DNA from: Pseudomonadota bacterium
GTDB lineage: Bacteria > Pseudomonadota > Gammaproteobacteria > Burkholderiales > Burkholderiaceae_C
Reading direction: 5' to 3'
NCBI GenBank assembly: GCA_029779845.1
Contig: JAKOZT010000022.1
Span: 1 to 44,823, forward strand
DNA: 44,823 bases
In this document: piece after piece, positions 1 through 9,417 of the stretch
Numbering within the stretch: the stretch's first letter is position 1
How the letters are laid out: every line of letters begins with the position of its first letter
The notes under the pieces: generated by a model
Seen by the model: the letters and a program-made list of their open reading frames with translations, nothing else
The model's database searches: none
What the model was told of the DNA's origin: nothing
Translations under genes and position numbers: made by a program

Positions 1-1
1 C

Positions 2-103
2 CAGCAACTCACCCATGCCGCGACCACCACCGCCCACGCGCTGCGCGGTGGCGATGGCGGCGGCTCCGGCCAGGGGCCGAGCCTGCGCGATTCCGATTCA
101 TAA
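2..103 (+). CDS. trbL: TrbL, conjugal transfer protein, C-terminal fragment
   Basis: An open frame enters from the left edge and ends at TAA 101-103, leaving 33 residues rich in Gly, Ser and Thr. TrbL is an inner-membrane component of the type IV mating channel (VirB6-like), and its C-terminal tail is usually polar and low in complexity, as seen here. The call rests mainly on position: it lies directly before trbF, which follows after 12 bases with an AAGGAG ribosome site at 102-107. Nothing in the fragment alone is diagnostic. Confidence 0.6.
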   Translation, partial: QQLTHAATTTAHALRGGDGGGSGQGPSLRDSDS

Positions 104-115
104 GGAGAACCGACC

Positions 116-820
116 ATGCGATTCAAGAAACCGCAGGTGCGCTACGCCGACACGCCGCAGCCTGCCACGCCGTACCAAGCTGCCGGCCAGGTGTGGGACG
201 AGCGCATCGGCTCGCCGCGCGTCCAGGCGAAGAACTGGCGCCTGATGGCCTTCGGCTGCCTGACGCTTGCGCTGCTGATGGCCGGCGGCCTGGTGTGGCG
301 CTCGGCGCAGTCCTTCGTGACGCCCTACGTCGTAGAGGTGGACAACGCGGGCCAAGTGCGCGCCGTGGGCGAAGCCGCCACGCCGTACCGGCCCAACGAT
401 GCGCAGACCGCGTACCACATCGCGCGCTTCGTGACGCTGGTGCGCTCGCTGTCCATCGACCCCATCGTGGTGCGGCAGAACTGGCTCGACGCCTACGACT
501 ACACGACCGACAAGGGCGCGGCCGTGCTCAACGACTACGCACGGGTCAACGACCCGTTCGCGCGCATCGGCAAGGAGTCGGTGACGGTGCAGATCACCAG
601 CGTCGTGCGCGCCAGCGACACGTCTTTCAACGTTCGCTGGACGGAACGCCGCTACGTCAACGGCGCCGCGGCGGGCTTGGAGCGGTGGACGGCAGTGGTG
701 TCCATCGTGCTTCAGCCGCCGCGCACCGAAGAACGCCTGCGCAAGAACCCCCTGGGCATCTACGTCAACGGCCTGTCGTGGAGCCGCGAACTGGATTCTT
801 CCGAAGGAGCCAAGCCATGA
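116..820 (+). CDS. trbF: TrbF, conjugal transfer protein (VirB8-like)
   Basis: The 234-residue protein has a short polar N-terminus, one membrane segment at about residues 42-63, and a periplasmic domain containing AARFVTLVRS-like and WLDAYDYT-type stretches typical of the TrbF/VirB8 fold. VirB8-like proteins are bitopic inner-membrane scaffolds that nucleate the type IV secretion channel. AAGGAG at 102-107 supports the ATG at 116. The stop overlaps the trbG start as ATGA, so the two are translationally coupled. Length is normal for Tn4371-family TrbF. Confidence 0.93.
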   Translation: MRFKKPQVRYADTPQPATPYQAAGQVWDERIGSPRVQAKNWRLMAFGCLTLALLMAGGLVWRSAQSFVTPYVVEVDNAGQVRAVGEAATPYRPNDAQTAYHIARFVTLVRSLSIDPIVVRQNWLDAYDYTTDKGAAVLNDYARVNDPFARIGKESVTVQITSVVRASDTSFNVRWTERRYVNGAAAGLERWTAVVSIVLQPPRTEERLRKNPLGIYVNGLSWSRELDSSEGAKP

Positions 821-1821
821 ATGATCTTTTCCGTAAAACCGCTTTGCCGGTGATCCTGCTGGCCTCGACGGTCTTGTTCGCGGGCTGCGCCACGCAAGGC
901 AAGCCGCCGCCTGTGATCTCGCTCGATGAGCCGGTGCAGGCCCAGCCGCTGCCAGAGCCGCCCGCGCCGGTGGAGGTGGTGGCCGTGCCCGAGGTGCTGC
1001 CGATGCCAGCCCAGTTGAAGCCCGTGCCCGAGGCGGAAGATGCCAAACCCGCGCCGGAACCGGCAGACGAGAAGGTGCGCGTCTCGCGCGCCAATGCCGA
1101 GGCCCGCGTCGCGCCCACGCGCGAGGGCTATGTCAACGCGATTCAGGTGTGGCCCTTCACCGATGGCGCGCTCTACCAAGTCTATGCGGCCGTGGGCCGC
1201 GTGACCGTGATTGCCTTGCAACCGGGCGAGGAACTGGTGACGGTGGCCGCCGGCGATACCGTGCGCTGGATCGTGGGCGACACGTCCAGCGGTAACGGCG
1301 CCGACTTGCGCGTGAACGTGCTGGTTAAACCCATCCGCTCTGGCCTCAAGACCAATCTCGTCATCACCACCAGCCGCAGGACGTACCTGCTGGAGCTGTC
1401 CTCGACGGAAAAGACGTGGATGGCATCGGTGTCCTGGGAGTACCCGCGCGACCGAATGCTGGCCTTGCAGCGTCAGGCGCAGGCGGCCAGCGCCGCCGCG
1501 CCGGTCGATACCGGGCTGGCGCTGGAGAACCTGCGCTTCCGCTACGCGATCAGCGGCAGTAGTCCGTCGTGGAAGCCGTTGCGCGCCTTCGACGACGGGC
1601 AGAAGGTCTATATCCAGTTCCCCGCCGGCATCGCGCAAGGCGAACTGCCGCCGCTGTTCGTAATAGGGCCGGAAGGCGACGGGCAACTGGTGAACTACCG
1701 CTTCCGCTCGCCGTACTACATCGTGGATCGCCTCTTTGGCGCGGCAGAGCTGCGCCTGGGTGGCGACAAGGGCGACGTGGTGCGGATCGAGCGCACGGAT
1801 GGCGTGGCACGGAGGAATTGA
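817..1821 (+). CDS. trbG: TrbG, conjugal transfer lipoprotein (VirB9-like)
   Basis: The 334-residue protein begins with a signal peptide ending in a lipobox (LFAGC, Cys at about residue 24), so it is probably a lipoprotein. A Pro- and Glu-rich spacer at about residues 28-85 precedes a VirB9/CagX-type beta domain with YVNAIQVWPF and a C-terminal part containing SPYYIVDRLF. VirB9 proteins form part of the outer-membrane core complex with VirB7- and VirB10-like subunits. The ATG at 817 overlaps the trbF stop and fits a lipoprotein signal; the same frame stays open much further upstream, but that part is a shadow of trbF. Confidence 0.93.
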   Translation: MNDLFRKTALPVILLASTVLFAGCATQGKPPPVISLDEPVQAQPLPEPPAPVEVVAVPEVLPMPAQLKPVPEAEDAKPAPEPADEKVRVSRANAEARVAPTREGYVNAIQVWPFTDGALYQVYAAVGRVTVIALQPGEELVTVAAGDTVRWIVGDTSSGNGADLRVNVLVKPIRSGLKTNLVITTSRRTYLLELSSTEKTWMASVSWEYPRDRMLALQRQAQAASAAAPVDTGLALENLRFRYAISGSSPSWKPLRAFDDGQKVYIQFPAGIAQGELPPLFVIGPEGDGQLVNYRFRSPYYIVDRLFGAAELRLGGDKGDVVRIERTDGVARRN

Positions 1822-1823
1822 CC

Positions 1824-3098
1824 ATGAGCCAGGACGACACCCCCGACCTCGCCACGCCGCAGGCGGGCAAGGTCGCGCCCGAGGCGGTGGTGCTGCGCGC
1901 CCAGCCGCGCCCGGTCACGCGCCTGAACCGACGCACGCTGGCTATCCTCGTCGGCAGTCTGTCGGTTGCCGTGCTCGGCGCCACGATCTGGTCGTTGCAA
2001 CCGCAGCGGCGCAGCGCCGACGAGCAAACCGAGCTTTACAACGTCGATCGCGTCTCGAAATCCGAGGGGCTGGACGGCCTGCCGGCCGACTACTCGAAGC
2101 TGCCGCCGCAAGTGCCCGAGTTGGGGCCTCCGCTGCCGGGCGACCTCGGCCCTGCCATCGTGAACTCGCAGCAGCCGGCCGTGGCCGCCTACGCGGCCCC
2201 CGGCCACGATCCCAACGATGCCTTGCGTAAGGAGGCGGAAGCCGCTGCGGCTTCGTCGGTGTTCTTCCGCTCGGGCGGCCAAGGCCAAGCCGCCACCACG
2301 GTGGCGCAGGCAGCGCCGGGTGTGCCTGGCGGTGCAAGCGCGCTCGCGGCCTTCGACCCGCTCGCTGCCGGGCCGGCGTCGGTGGCGGCGCAGCCTGCCG
2401 ACCCGAACGCCGTGCAGAACCGGCAAGACCAGAAGGAGGCGTTCCTGAAAGCCGGCTCTACGGAAACCCGCAATTCCGGCAATCTGGCGCTGCCCGCGTC
2501 CCCTTATCAAGTGATGGCCGGAACGGTGATCGCCGGCGCGCTGGTGACAGGCATCAAGTCGGACTTGCCGGGCGACGTGATCGGCACTGTGACGGAGCCG
2601 GTCTATGACACGGCCACCGGCAAGTTCCTGCTGATCCCACAGGGGTCGCGCATCCTCGGGCGCTACAACAGTCAGGTCAGCTACGGGCAGAGCCGCGTGC
2701 AAGTGGTGTGGAACCGGATCATCTTGCCCGACACGTCCTCGCTGACGCTCGACAACCTAGTGGGCACCGACCCGGCCGGCTACGCGGGCTTGGAGGACGA
2801 CGTGGACTGGCACTGGAACCGCATCTTTGCCGGTGCGGTGCTGACGACGCTGCTGGGCGTCGGCGCAGAACTGGCCGCGCCGGAGAACCGCCAGGACGGC
2901 AACCGCATCGTCATCGCTGGCCGTGACAGCGCCCAGGACAGCATCAACCAGGTCGGCCAGGAAATCACCCGGCGCAACATGAACATCCAGCCGACGCTGA
3001 CCGAGCGACCGGGCCTGCCGGTGCGGATTATCGTCAACCGGGATCTGGTGCTGCGGCCGTACCAGCCTCTGTTCTTCAATCGGGGAGCTTCGCAATGA
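1824..3098 (+). CDS. trbI: TrbI, conjugal transfer protein (VirB10-like)
   Basis: This 424-residue protein has a cytoplasmic N-terminus, one membrane segment near residues 38-58, a Pro/Ala-rich periplasmic linker, and a C-terminal VirB10/TrbI beta-barrel domain from about residue 210 (VMAGTVIAGALVTGI, LIPQGSRILGRYNS, DWHWNRIFAGAVLTTLLG). VirB10 spans both membranes and senses energy during conjugative transfer. GGAGGA at 1811-1816 supports the ATG at 1824, two bases after the trbG stop. The stop overlaps the next start (ATGA). Confidence 0.95.
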   Translation: MSQDDTPDLATPQAGKVAPEAVVLRAQPRPVTRLNRRTLAILVGSLSVAVLGATIWSLQPQRRSADEQTELYNVDRVSKSEGLDGLPADYSKLPPQVPELGPPLPGDLGPAIVNSQQPAVAAYAAPGHDPNDALRKEAEAAAASSVFFRSGGQGQAATTVAQAAPGVPGGASALAAFDPLAAGPASVAAQPADPNAVQNRQDQKEAFLKAGSTETRNSGNLALPASPYQVMAGTVIAGALVTGIKSDLPGDVIGTVTEPVYDTATGKFLLIPQGSRILGRYNSQVSYGQSRVQVVWNRIILPDTSSLTLDNLVGTDPAGYAGLEDDVDWHWNRIFAGAVLTTLLGVGAELAAPENRQDGNRIVIAGRDSAQDSINQVGQEITRRNMNIQPTLTERPGLPVRIIVNRDLVLRPYQPLFFNRGASQ

Positions 3099-3340
3099 AC
3101 GCGACCAAGAAGCTGCGGCTTGGGCCGCTGCCCAAGACTGAGAACCTCAAGCTGACCTTCGCCTGCCCGGTCAACCTGAAGGCAGACCTCGACCGCTACG
3201 CCGCCCTGCACGCGCAGGCGTATGGCGAGGCCGTCGATGCAGAGAAGTTGATCCCGCACATGCTGGAGGCGTTCATCGCCGGCGACCGAGGATTCAGGAA
3301 AGGAGCGGCGCCCAGGGCCGCGCCACCGAAACAGTCCTGA
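3095..3340 (+). CDS. DUF2274 protein at the end of the trb operon
   Basis: The 81-residue basic protein carries the stretch LKLTFACPVNLKADLDRYAALHAQ and a C-terminus rich in Ala, Pro, Lys and Arg. It resembles the DUF2274 proteins regularly found directly after trbI in Tn4371-family and related elements. The sequence pattern hints at a ribbon-helix-helix-like small protein, but its function is unknown. Its ATG overlaps the trbI stop, so it is co-translated with the mating-channel genes. It is the last gene before the element boundary. Confidence 0.85.
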   Translation: MNATKKLRLGPLPKTENLKLTFACPVNLKADLDRYAALHAQAYGEAVDAEKLIPHMLEAFIAGDRGFRKGAAPRAAPPKQS

Positions 3341-3371
3341 CGATGCGGACGCATCCGCTGTCACCCACGAT

Positions 3372-3399
3372 GAAAGCGCAGCCTACCGGCTGCGCTTTC
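3372..3399 (+). terminator. Terminator-like hairpin after the trb operon
   Basis: A perfect 12-bp inverted repeat (GAAAGCGCAGCC / GGCTGCGCTTTC) with a 4-base loop TACC lies 31 bases after the DUF2274 stop. The A-rich 5' side and T-rich 3' side would let it work in both directions, though no long U run follows. It probably ends trb transcription before the element boundary. Confidence 0.75.
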
Positions 3400-3612
3400 G
3401 CTTTGAGAGGCTGCTTGCGACAAGCCGCGGCTATGATGACAGTGCGACCTTGCCCGCTGCGCCGCCCCTGGGCTTGCTACCGCGAAGCGCCTATGCGGCA
3501 CCTAGCGAGAAAAGCAGCAAGAGCACTCGATGGCCGAAATCTGGCCTAACTTGTTGCTCCGTAAGACCTTTCGCGCCACTGCCTGTCTGCATCAAAGACT
3601 TGACAGCGGACA

Positions 3613-3620
3613 TTTTTCAT
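3613..3620. other. att site (attR) of the ICE, TTTTTCAT
   Basis: TTTTTCAT is the core sequence I recall for integration of Tn4371-family elements. It sits exactly between the element's last features and the chromosome. Bases 3617-3619 are also the stop codon (TGA on the minus strand) of the flanking chromosomal gene, so integration keeps that reading frame intact. The matching attL would be outside the window, so the direct repeat itself is not visible. Confidence 0.75.
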
Positions 3621-4047
3621 TCCAGCGGCGGCAAGCCCAGGCTGATGCGCGCGAAGGCCGCGATCACCGGCCGCTCGGCGGCGTGGAACACCACCGAGCC
3701 GGCGCTGCGCGTGCGCACCACCAGGCGCGGCGCGATCAGCCAGGTCAGCCCGGGGATCAGGATCAGCTTGGTCTGCGTGACCTCGGCCAGCGCCACGTGC
3801 TTGTCGCTCCACCAGCTCTGGTGGATGTGCGTGGCGGTGACGCGCGTGCGGCTGATCAGGATCCACCAGAAGCAGAACAGCACGATGGCCGCGAGCAGCG
3901 CGAGGAACAGCAGCGCCGAGGATGACAGCGCGCCCAGCCGCCCGCCTTGCGCGGCGCGCCAGGCGTAGGCCGCCGCGCCGGCCACCAGCGCCGCAGCCGT
4001 GCCCTTGACCAGCGGCGTGAAGGCGGCGCCTTCGACGCAGGCCTCGC

Positions 4048-4051
<4 letters not shown>
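3617..4051 (-). CDS. Small membrane protein with PH-like domain, unknown role
   Basis: The 144-residue protein has two hydrophobic segments at about residues 14-28 and 42-63 (ending in LFCFWWILISRTRV), then a soluble part (ATHIHQSWWSDKHVALAEVTQ) that looks like a bacterial PH-type domain. It starts at GTG 4051, and the GTGA overlaps the dctM stop, so it is translated with the TRAP permease. Its stop codon lies inside the ICE att sequence. I recognise no specific family and cannot give a function; a role linked to the transporter is inferred from coupling only. Confidence 0.7.
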
Positions 4052-5543
<1,492 letters not shown>

Positions 5544-5547
<4 letters not shown>

Positions 5548-6083
5548 TGCAGCGGCCTCTCGTAGTGGATGTCGAGGTCGTAGCGGTGCATCAGCCAGCC
5601 GACGCGCTTGATCACCTCGGCGATGCCCTGCAGCGTGACCAGCGCGAAGCCCACCGGCAGCGTCAGCATCGCCGGCCAGCGGATCAGGCCGCCGGCCTGG
5701 CTCGACATCTCGCCGCTCTGGTACCACTTGATGAACAGCGGCGTCGACAGCCACAGCATCAGCACCATCACCGGCAGCAGGAAGAACAGCAGGCCGAAGA
5801 TGTCGATCAGCACCTGCGTGCGGCCGTTGTAGCGGCCGTACAGCACGTCGACGCGCACGTGCTCGTTCAGGCGCAGCACCTGCGCGGCGCCGAACATCAC
5901 GCAGGCGGCGAACATGTACCACTGCACCTCGAGGAAGGCGTTCGAGCTGATGTCGAAGGCGTAGCGCACCGCTGCGTTGCCGGCGCTGATGAAGCACGAC
6001 AGGAACACCGCCCACTTGGCGATCGCGCCGAAGCGGTCGGTCAGCCAGTCGACGGCCCGCGCGAAGGCGAACAGGGTATTCAT
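5544..6083 (-). CDS. dctQ: TRAP transporter small permease DctQ
   Basis: The 179-residue protein shows four hydrophobic segments typical of DctQ (KWAVFLSCFISAGNAAVRY, WYMFAACVMFGAAQVL, VLIDIFGLLFFLLPVMVLML, LTLPVGFALVTLQGIAEVI). DctQ pairs with DctM in the membrane. A GTG at 6092 three codons upstream is an alternative start; neither has a strong ribosome site. The gene is coupled to dctM by an overlap and lies 58 bases after the response regulator gene, so the two-component system may be co-transcribed with it. Confidence 0.9.
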
Positions 6084-6141
6084 GGCGCGCACTGTGAGGG
6101 GGAAACCCTCGCCGCGCCACGGAGCTTTCCGCTACGTGGTT

Positions 6142-6783
6142 CTACGCAGCGGGGTCGTTGCAGTGCTCGACGGCGTACTTGATCAGCTCGGCCTGGCCGC
6201 CCAGGTTGAGCTTGCGGCGGATGTTCTGGCGGTGCGTCTCGACGGTGCGCACGCTCATGCCCAGCGCCTCGGCGATCTGCCGGCTCGAGCGGCCGCGCGC
6301 CAGGCCGCGCAGGATCTCGCTCTCGCGCTGCGACAGCGCCGGGCGGGCCTCGCCGCCGTCGTCGTGGCCGCGCCGCGCCGCCAGGCCGGCGCCGAGGAAG
6401 CTGCGCCCCGCGGCCACCGCCAGGATGGCCTCGACGATCTCCTCCGCCGGCGCCTCCTTCAGCACGTAGCCGCGCGCGCCGGCGGCCAGCGCGCGGTGCA
6501 CGTACTCGGGGTTGTCGTACATGCTGAGCATCAGCACGCGCAGCTCGGGGTACTTGTCGCGCAGCCGCGCGGTCAGCTCGATGCCGTTGAGCTGCTTCAT
6601 GCCGACGTCCATCAGCACCAGATCGGGGCGCAGCATGCCCACGCGCGCGAAAGCCTGCTCGGCGTCGCCGGCCTCGCCGACCACCTCGATGCCGGGCGTC
6701 TGCGCCAGGCGCGCGCGCAGGCCCTCGCGCACCAGCGGGTGGTCGTCGACGAGGAGCACGCGCGTCGTCGTCGCCGTCGTCAT
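6142..6783 (-). CDS. NarL/FixJ-type response regulator
   Basis: The 213-residue protein has a receiver domain (acidic pair Asp13-Asp14, phospho-acceptor Asp59 in LVLMDVG, Lys in GYVLKEA) and a C-terminal LuxR-type helix-turn-helix (LSQRESEILRGLARGRSSRQ, then RTVETHRQNIRRKL). It would activate or repress transcription when phosphorylated by the adjacent kinase. The start overlaps the kinase stop as TGATG. Likely targets are the dctQM genes immediately downstream; this is inferred from position. Confidence 0.93.
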   Translation of the reverse strand: MTTATTTRVLLVDDHPLVREGLRARLAQTPGIEVVGEAGDAEQAFARVGMLRPDLVLMDVGMKQLNGIELTARLRDKYPELRVLMLSMYDNPEYVHRALAAGARGYVLKEAPAEEIVEAILAVAAGRSFLGAGLAARRGHDDGGEARPALSQRESEILRGLARGRSSRQIAEALGMSVRTVETHRQNIRRKLNLGGQAELIKYAVEHCNDPAA

Positions 6784-8168
6784 CACGCGGCCTCCGCGGG
6801 CGGCTCGCGCAGCCCTTCGATGGCCGCTTCGGGCAGGTCGGCCAGCACCGCGGTGCGGCCGGGGCGCGAGGCGATCGAGAAGCTGCCGCCGATCGACTCG
6901 ACGCGCTCGCGCATGTTGCGCATGCCGATGCCGCGGCGCGGGTCGACGCGGATCGCCGGCACGTCGAAGCCGATGCCGTCGTCGACGATGCGCAGCCGCA
7001 GGCCGCCGGCGTGGAAGATCAGCCGGATGCCCACGCGCGTCGCGCCGGCGTGCTTCTCGATGTTGGTCAGCGACTCCTGCACGACGCGGAACAGCACGGT
7101 GTTGACCTCGTCGGGCAGCATCGGGGCCTCGCCCCACAGCTGCAGCGCGACGCGCACGCGGCCGTGCTGGTCGAACTCGGCGGCCAGGTCGTCGAGCGCG
7201 GCCGGCAGGCCGAGCGTGTCGAGTTCGGCCGGGCGCAGCCGGTGCGAGATGCGGCGCACCTGGTGCAGCGCGTCGCCCAGGCGCTGCACCGCGCGCAGCA
7301 GCGCCGGCGGCGCGCCCTGCGGCCCGAGCTGGCTGGTCGCCGACTCGAGCAGCAGCTTGATCGACACCAGCGTCTGGCTGGTGCTGTCGTGCAGCTCGCG
7401 CGACAGGTGGGCGCGCTCGTCCTCCTGCGACTTCACCACCTGGCGCGCCAGGTTGCGCAGCTTGCCGTCGGCGATGCGCGCGTCGCCCAGGTTGAGCACC
7501 AGGCCGCAGCCGCCGATCAGCACCAGGCCGAGCACCGCGATGCCGGCGATCCACCACATCGTCGTCGTGACGTTCTCGTCGACCTGGCGGTCCAGCCGCG
7601 CCAGCGTGGCCTGGATGTCGTCGAGGTAGACGCCGGTGCCGATCACCATGTTCCAGCGCGGCAGCGAGATCGCGTAGGCCAGCTTGGGCTTGAGGGTGCG
7701 CGCCGAGGGCTTGTCCCACAGGTAGCGCACGTAGCCGCCGCCCTCGTGCGCGCGCGCGATCAGCTCGCGGATCACGCGCACGCCGTTCGGGTCCTGCAGG
7801 TTCCACAGGTCCTGCCCTTGCAGCTCGGGCTGGCGCGGGTGCAGCAGGTTGCGGCCGGCGGCGTCGAAGACGAAGAAGTAGTCGTCGATGCCGGTGGCCA
7901 TCGCTGTCAGCAGGTCGACCGCCTCGGCGCGGATCGCTTCGTCGTCGCGGCGCGTGTCGTACAGCGGCGCGAGCGCGCTGCGCGCCTGTTCGACGCGGTT
8001 GAGCAGCTCGACTTCCTTGGCGGCCATGATGGCGCGCTCGACCACGGCGCGCTCGCGGCGCGACAGGTCCTGCTGCTGCTGGCGCATCGCCAGCGCGATC
8101 AGGCCGAGCGAGAGCAGCAGCGGCAGGATCGCCAGCAGCAGGAAGCGCGCGCGCGGGCGGATCGTCAT
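6783..8168 (-). CDS. Cache-domain sensor histidine kinase (HisKA_3)
   Basis: The 461-residue kinase has a membrane segment at 9-28, a periplasmic sensor region at about 30-200 with single-Cache character (GIDDYFFVFDAAGRNLLHP, LPRWNMVIGTGVYLDDI), a second membrane segment at about 204-224, a HisKA_3 dimerisation helix with His260 (SRELHDSTSQTL), and an ATPase domain with IVDDGIGF and RGIGMRNMRERVE. Cache sensors usually bind small organic acids, which fits a partner TRAP transporter. It is coupled to the response regulator by a one-base overlap. Confidence 0.93.
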   Translation of the reverse strand: MTIRPRARFLLLAILPLLLSLGLIALAMRQQQQDLSRRERAVVERAIMAAKEVELLNRVEQARSALAPLYDTRRDDEAIRAEAVDLLTAMATGIDDYFFVFDAAGRNLLHPRQPELQGQDLWNLQDPNGVRVIRELIARAHEGGGYVRYLWDKPSARTLKPKLAYAISLPRWNMVIGTGVYLDDIQATLARLDRQVDENVTTTMWWIAGIAVLGLVLIGGCGLVLNLGDARIADGKLRNLARQVVKSQEDERAHLSRELHDSTSQTLVSIKLLLESATSQLGPQGAPPALLRAVQRLGDALHQVRRISHRLRPAELDTLGLPAALDDLAAEFDQHGRVRVALQLWGEAPMLPDEVNTVLFRVVQESLTNIEKHAGATRVGIRLIFHAGGLRLRIVDDGIGFDVPAIRVDPRRGIGMRNMRERVESIGGSFSIASRPGRTAVLADLPEAAIEGLREPPAEAA

Positions 8169-8188
8169 GACCCCGCCGCCGCGCGCCC

Positions 8189-8542
8189 TCAGCGCGCCAG
8201 CGCCGCCTGGTAGAGCTTGCCCGAGCGCGTGCCGCTGCGGCAGAAGGCCAGCAGCGGGCGCGGCAGGCTGGCGAGCAGCTCGGCCATGCGCGCGATCTGT
8301 TCGGGCGACTGCCAGGCCGGCTGCACCGGCAGCCAGACGTAGGCGAGGCCGGCCGCCTCGGCGGCGGCCTGCATCTGCGCGCTGGTGGGCTGGTGCGGGC
8401 CTTCCTCGAAGTCGGGCCGGTTGTTGACCACGCTCTTGAAGCCCAGCGCGGCCAGCTCGGCCATCGCCGCCGGCTCGAGTTGCGGCGCGACGCAGACATC
8501 GGGAGCGACGTTGCGCAGGAGTTGCTTCACGGGAATCATCAT
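8189..8542 (-). CDS. DUF442 / TIGR01244 sulfurtransferase-phosphatase-like protein
   Basis: The 117-residue protein contains the Cys-x5-Arg phosphatase/rhodanese-like loop AFCRSGTRSGKLY near its C-terminus and NNRPDFEEG, the signature of the stand-alone DUF442 family. Related domains occur in Blh and in sulfur metabolism proteins, but the substrate of the single-domain form is not settled. Two successive ATG codons (8542, 8539) could start it; GAGG at a suitable distance supports either. It lies between yqeY and the kinase gene with gaps of 5 and 20 bases, so these genes may form one transcript. Confidence 0.85.
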   Translation of the reverse strand: MMIPVKQLLRNVAPDVCVAPQLEPAAMAELAALGFKSVVNNRPDFEEGPHQPTSAQMQAAAEAAGLAYVWLPVQPAWQSPEQIARMAELLASLPRPLLAFCRSGTRSGKLYQAALAR

Positions 8543-8547
8543 GGACC

Positions 8548-8994
8548 TCAGCGCGAGAGTGCCTGCTTGACCGCCGCCGACACCAGGCCCATGTCGGCCT
8601 GGCCGGCGAACTTGGCCTTGGCGGCGGCCATCACCTTGCCCATGTCGGCCGGGCCCGTGGCGCCGAGTTCGGCCACCAGCGCCGCCACCTGCGCGGCGAT
8701 CTGCTCGGCCGACAGGCGCGCCGGCAGGTAGCCTTCGAGCACCTGCAGCTCGGCCGTTTCCTTCTCGACCAGATCGGTGCGGCCGGCGGCGGAGAACTGC
8801 GCGATCGAATCCTTGCGCTGCTTGATCAGCTTGTCGACGATGCCGACCACGGCCGTGTCGTCGAGCTCGATGCGCTCGTCGACCTCCTTCTGCTTCAGCG
8901 CCGCCAGCAGGCCGCGGATGGTCAGCAGCCGGGCGGCTTCCTTGGCGCGCATGGCGGCCTTCATGTCTTCGGTGATGCGGTCCTTGAGGCTCAT
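8548..8994 (-). CDS. yqeY: GatB/YqeY domain protein
   Basis: The 148-residue protein matches YqeY in length and pattern: MSLKDRITEDMKAAMRAKE at the N-terminus, LEGYLPARLS in the middle and a C-terminal tail-like domain (GATGPADMGKVMAAAKAKF). YqeY resembles the tRNA-interacting domain of GatB, but its cellular role is not well defined. It follows rpsU, an arrangement common in proteobacteria, with a terminator hairpin between them. The ATG at 8994 is the family-typical start. Confidence 0.93.
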   Translation of the reverse strand: MSLKDRITEDMKAAMRAKEAARLLTIRGLLAALKQKEVDERIELDDTAVVGIVDKLIKQRKDSIAQFSAAGRTDLVEKETAELQVLEGYLPARLSAEQIAAQVAALVAELGATGPADMGKVMAAAKAKFAGQADMGLVSAAVKQALSR

Positions 8995-9014
8995 GCTCGT
9001 CTCCAGAAGCGACA

Positions 9015-9037
9015 AAGCCCGCAGAGGCTGCGGGCTT
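9015..9037 (-). terminator. Rho-independent terminator after rpsU
   Basis: A perfect 10-bp stem (AAGCCCGCAG / CTGCGGGCTT) with a 3-base loop ends in CTTTGT on the minus strand, 19 bases after the rpsU stop. It probably limits read-through into yqeY, whose start is 21 bases further on. Confidence 0.75.
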
Positions 9038-9055
9038 CGATGATGCGGCCGAAGC

Positions 9056-9268
9056 TCAGTAGAGCTTCTTGGGCAGCTGCATGCTGCGAACGCGCTTGAA
9101 ATGGCGCTTGACGGCCGCGGCCTTCTTGCGCTTGCGCTCGGCGGTGGGCTTCTCGTAGAACTCGCGGGCACGCAGGTCGGTCAGCAGCCCGAGTTTCTCG
9201 ATGGTGCGCTTGAAGCGGCGCAGTGCCACGTCGAACGGCTCGTTTTCTTTGACGCGAATCGTAGTCAT
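9056..9268 (-). CDS. rpsU: 30S ribosomal protein S21
   Basis: The 70-residue, strongly basic protein begins [20 protein letters not shown] and continues with [19 protein letters not shown], the conserved S21 pattern. S21 binds the 30S platform and helps initiation near the anti-Shine-Dalgarno region. Length is exactly that of the family. It has its own promoter (9390-9417) and terminator (9015-9037), so it can be expressed as a single gene. Confidence 0.98.
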   Translation of the reverse strand: MTTIRVKENEPFDVALRRFKRTIEKLGLLTDLRAREFYEKPTAERKRKKAAAVKRHFKRVRSMQLPKKLY

Positions 9269-9389
9269 GTAGAACGGTTAGGGTTGAGTTGCGCTCGGTG
9301 TTGCGGTGCGTTCCTTGGCCGGAGGGTCCGGAGTTCCTGCCAGGATCGGCCGCCGCAATCGCGGCGCGGGTTTGCCAGCAAAGACGACG

Positions 9390-9417
9390 ATTATATGCCG
9401 GAAGCAGGGCTCTGCAA
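9390..9417 (-). promoter_or_regulatory. Sigma-70 promoter of rpsU
   Basis: On the minus strand TTGCAG (9417-9412) and a consensus TATAAT (9395-9390) are separated by 16 bases. Transcription would start near 9383, giving a leader of about 115 bases before rpsU. The -10 hexamer overlaps the stop codon (9393-9391) of the upstream baiN-like gene. Confidence 0.7.

Larger units (their letters stand above)
1..3620. mobile_element. Right end of a Tn4371-type ICE (partial)
   Basis: The stretch holds the end of a trb mating-pair-formation operon in the order L, F, G, I followed by a DUF2274 gene, all on the plus strand. This is the gene order at the right end of Tn4371-family integrative and conjugative elements. 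It stops at TTTTTCAT (3613-3620), which I recall as the 8-bp attachment sequence of that family. Immediately beyond lie minus-strand chromosomal genes of different style. Integrase, relaxase and the other trb genes would be to the left of the window. From 3400 to 3612 I see no gene. Assigning the boundary from the att sequence is inference; the trb order is read directly. Confidence 0.85.

Noticed and set aside
15..245. Small plus-strand open frame at the left edge
   Set aside because: It is out of frame with both the trbL end and trbF, which explain this stretch.
193..816. Upstream extension of the trbG frame
   Set aside because: It overlaps trbF in another frame. The lipoprotein signal and ATGA overlap place the real start at 817.
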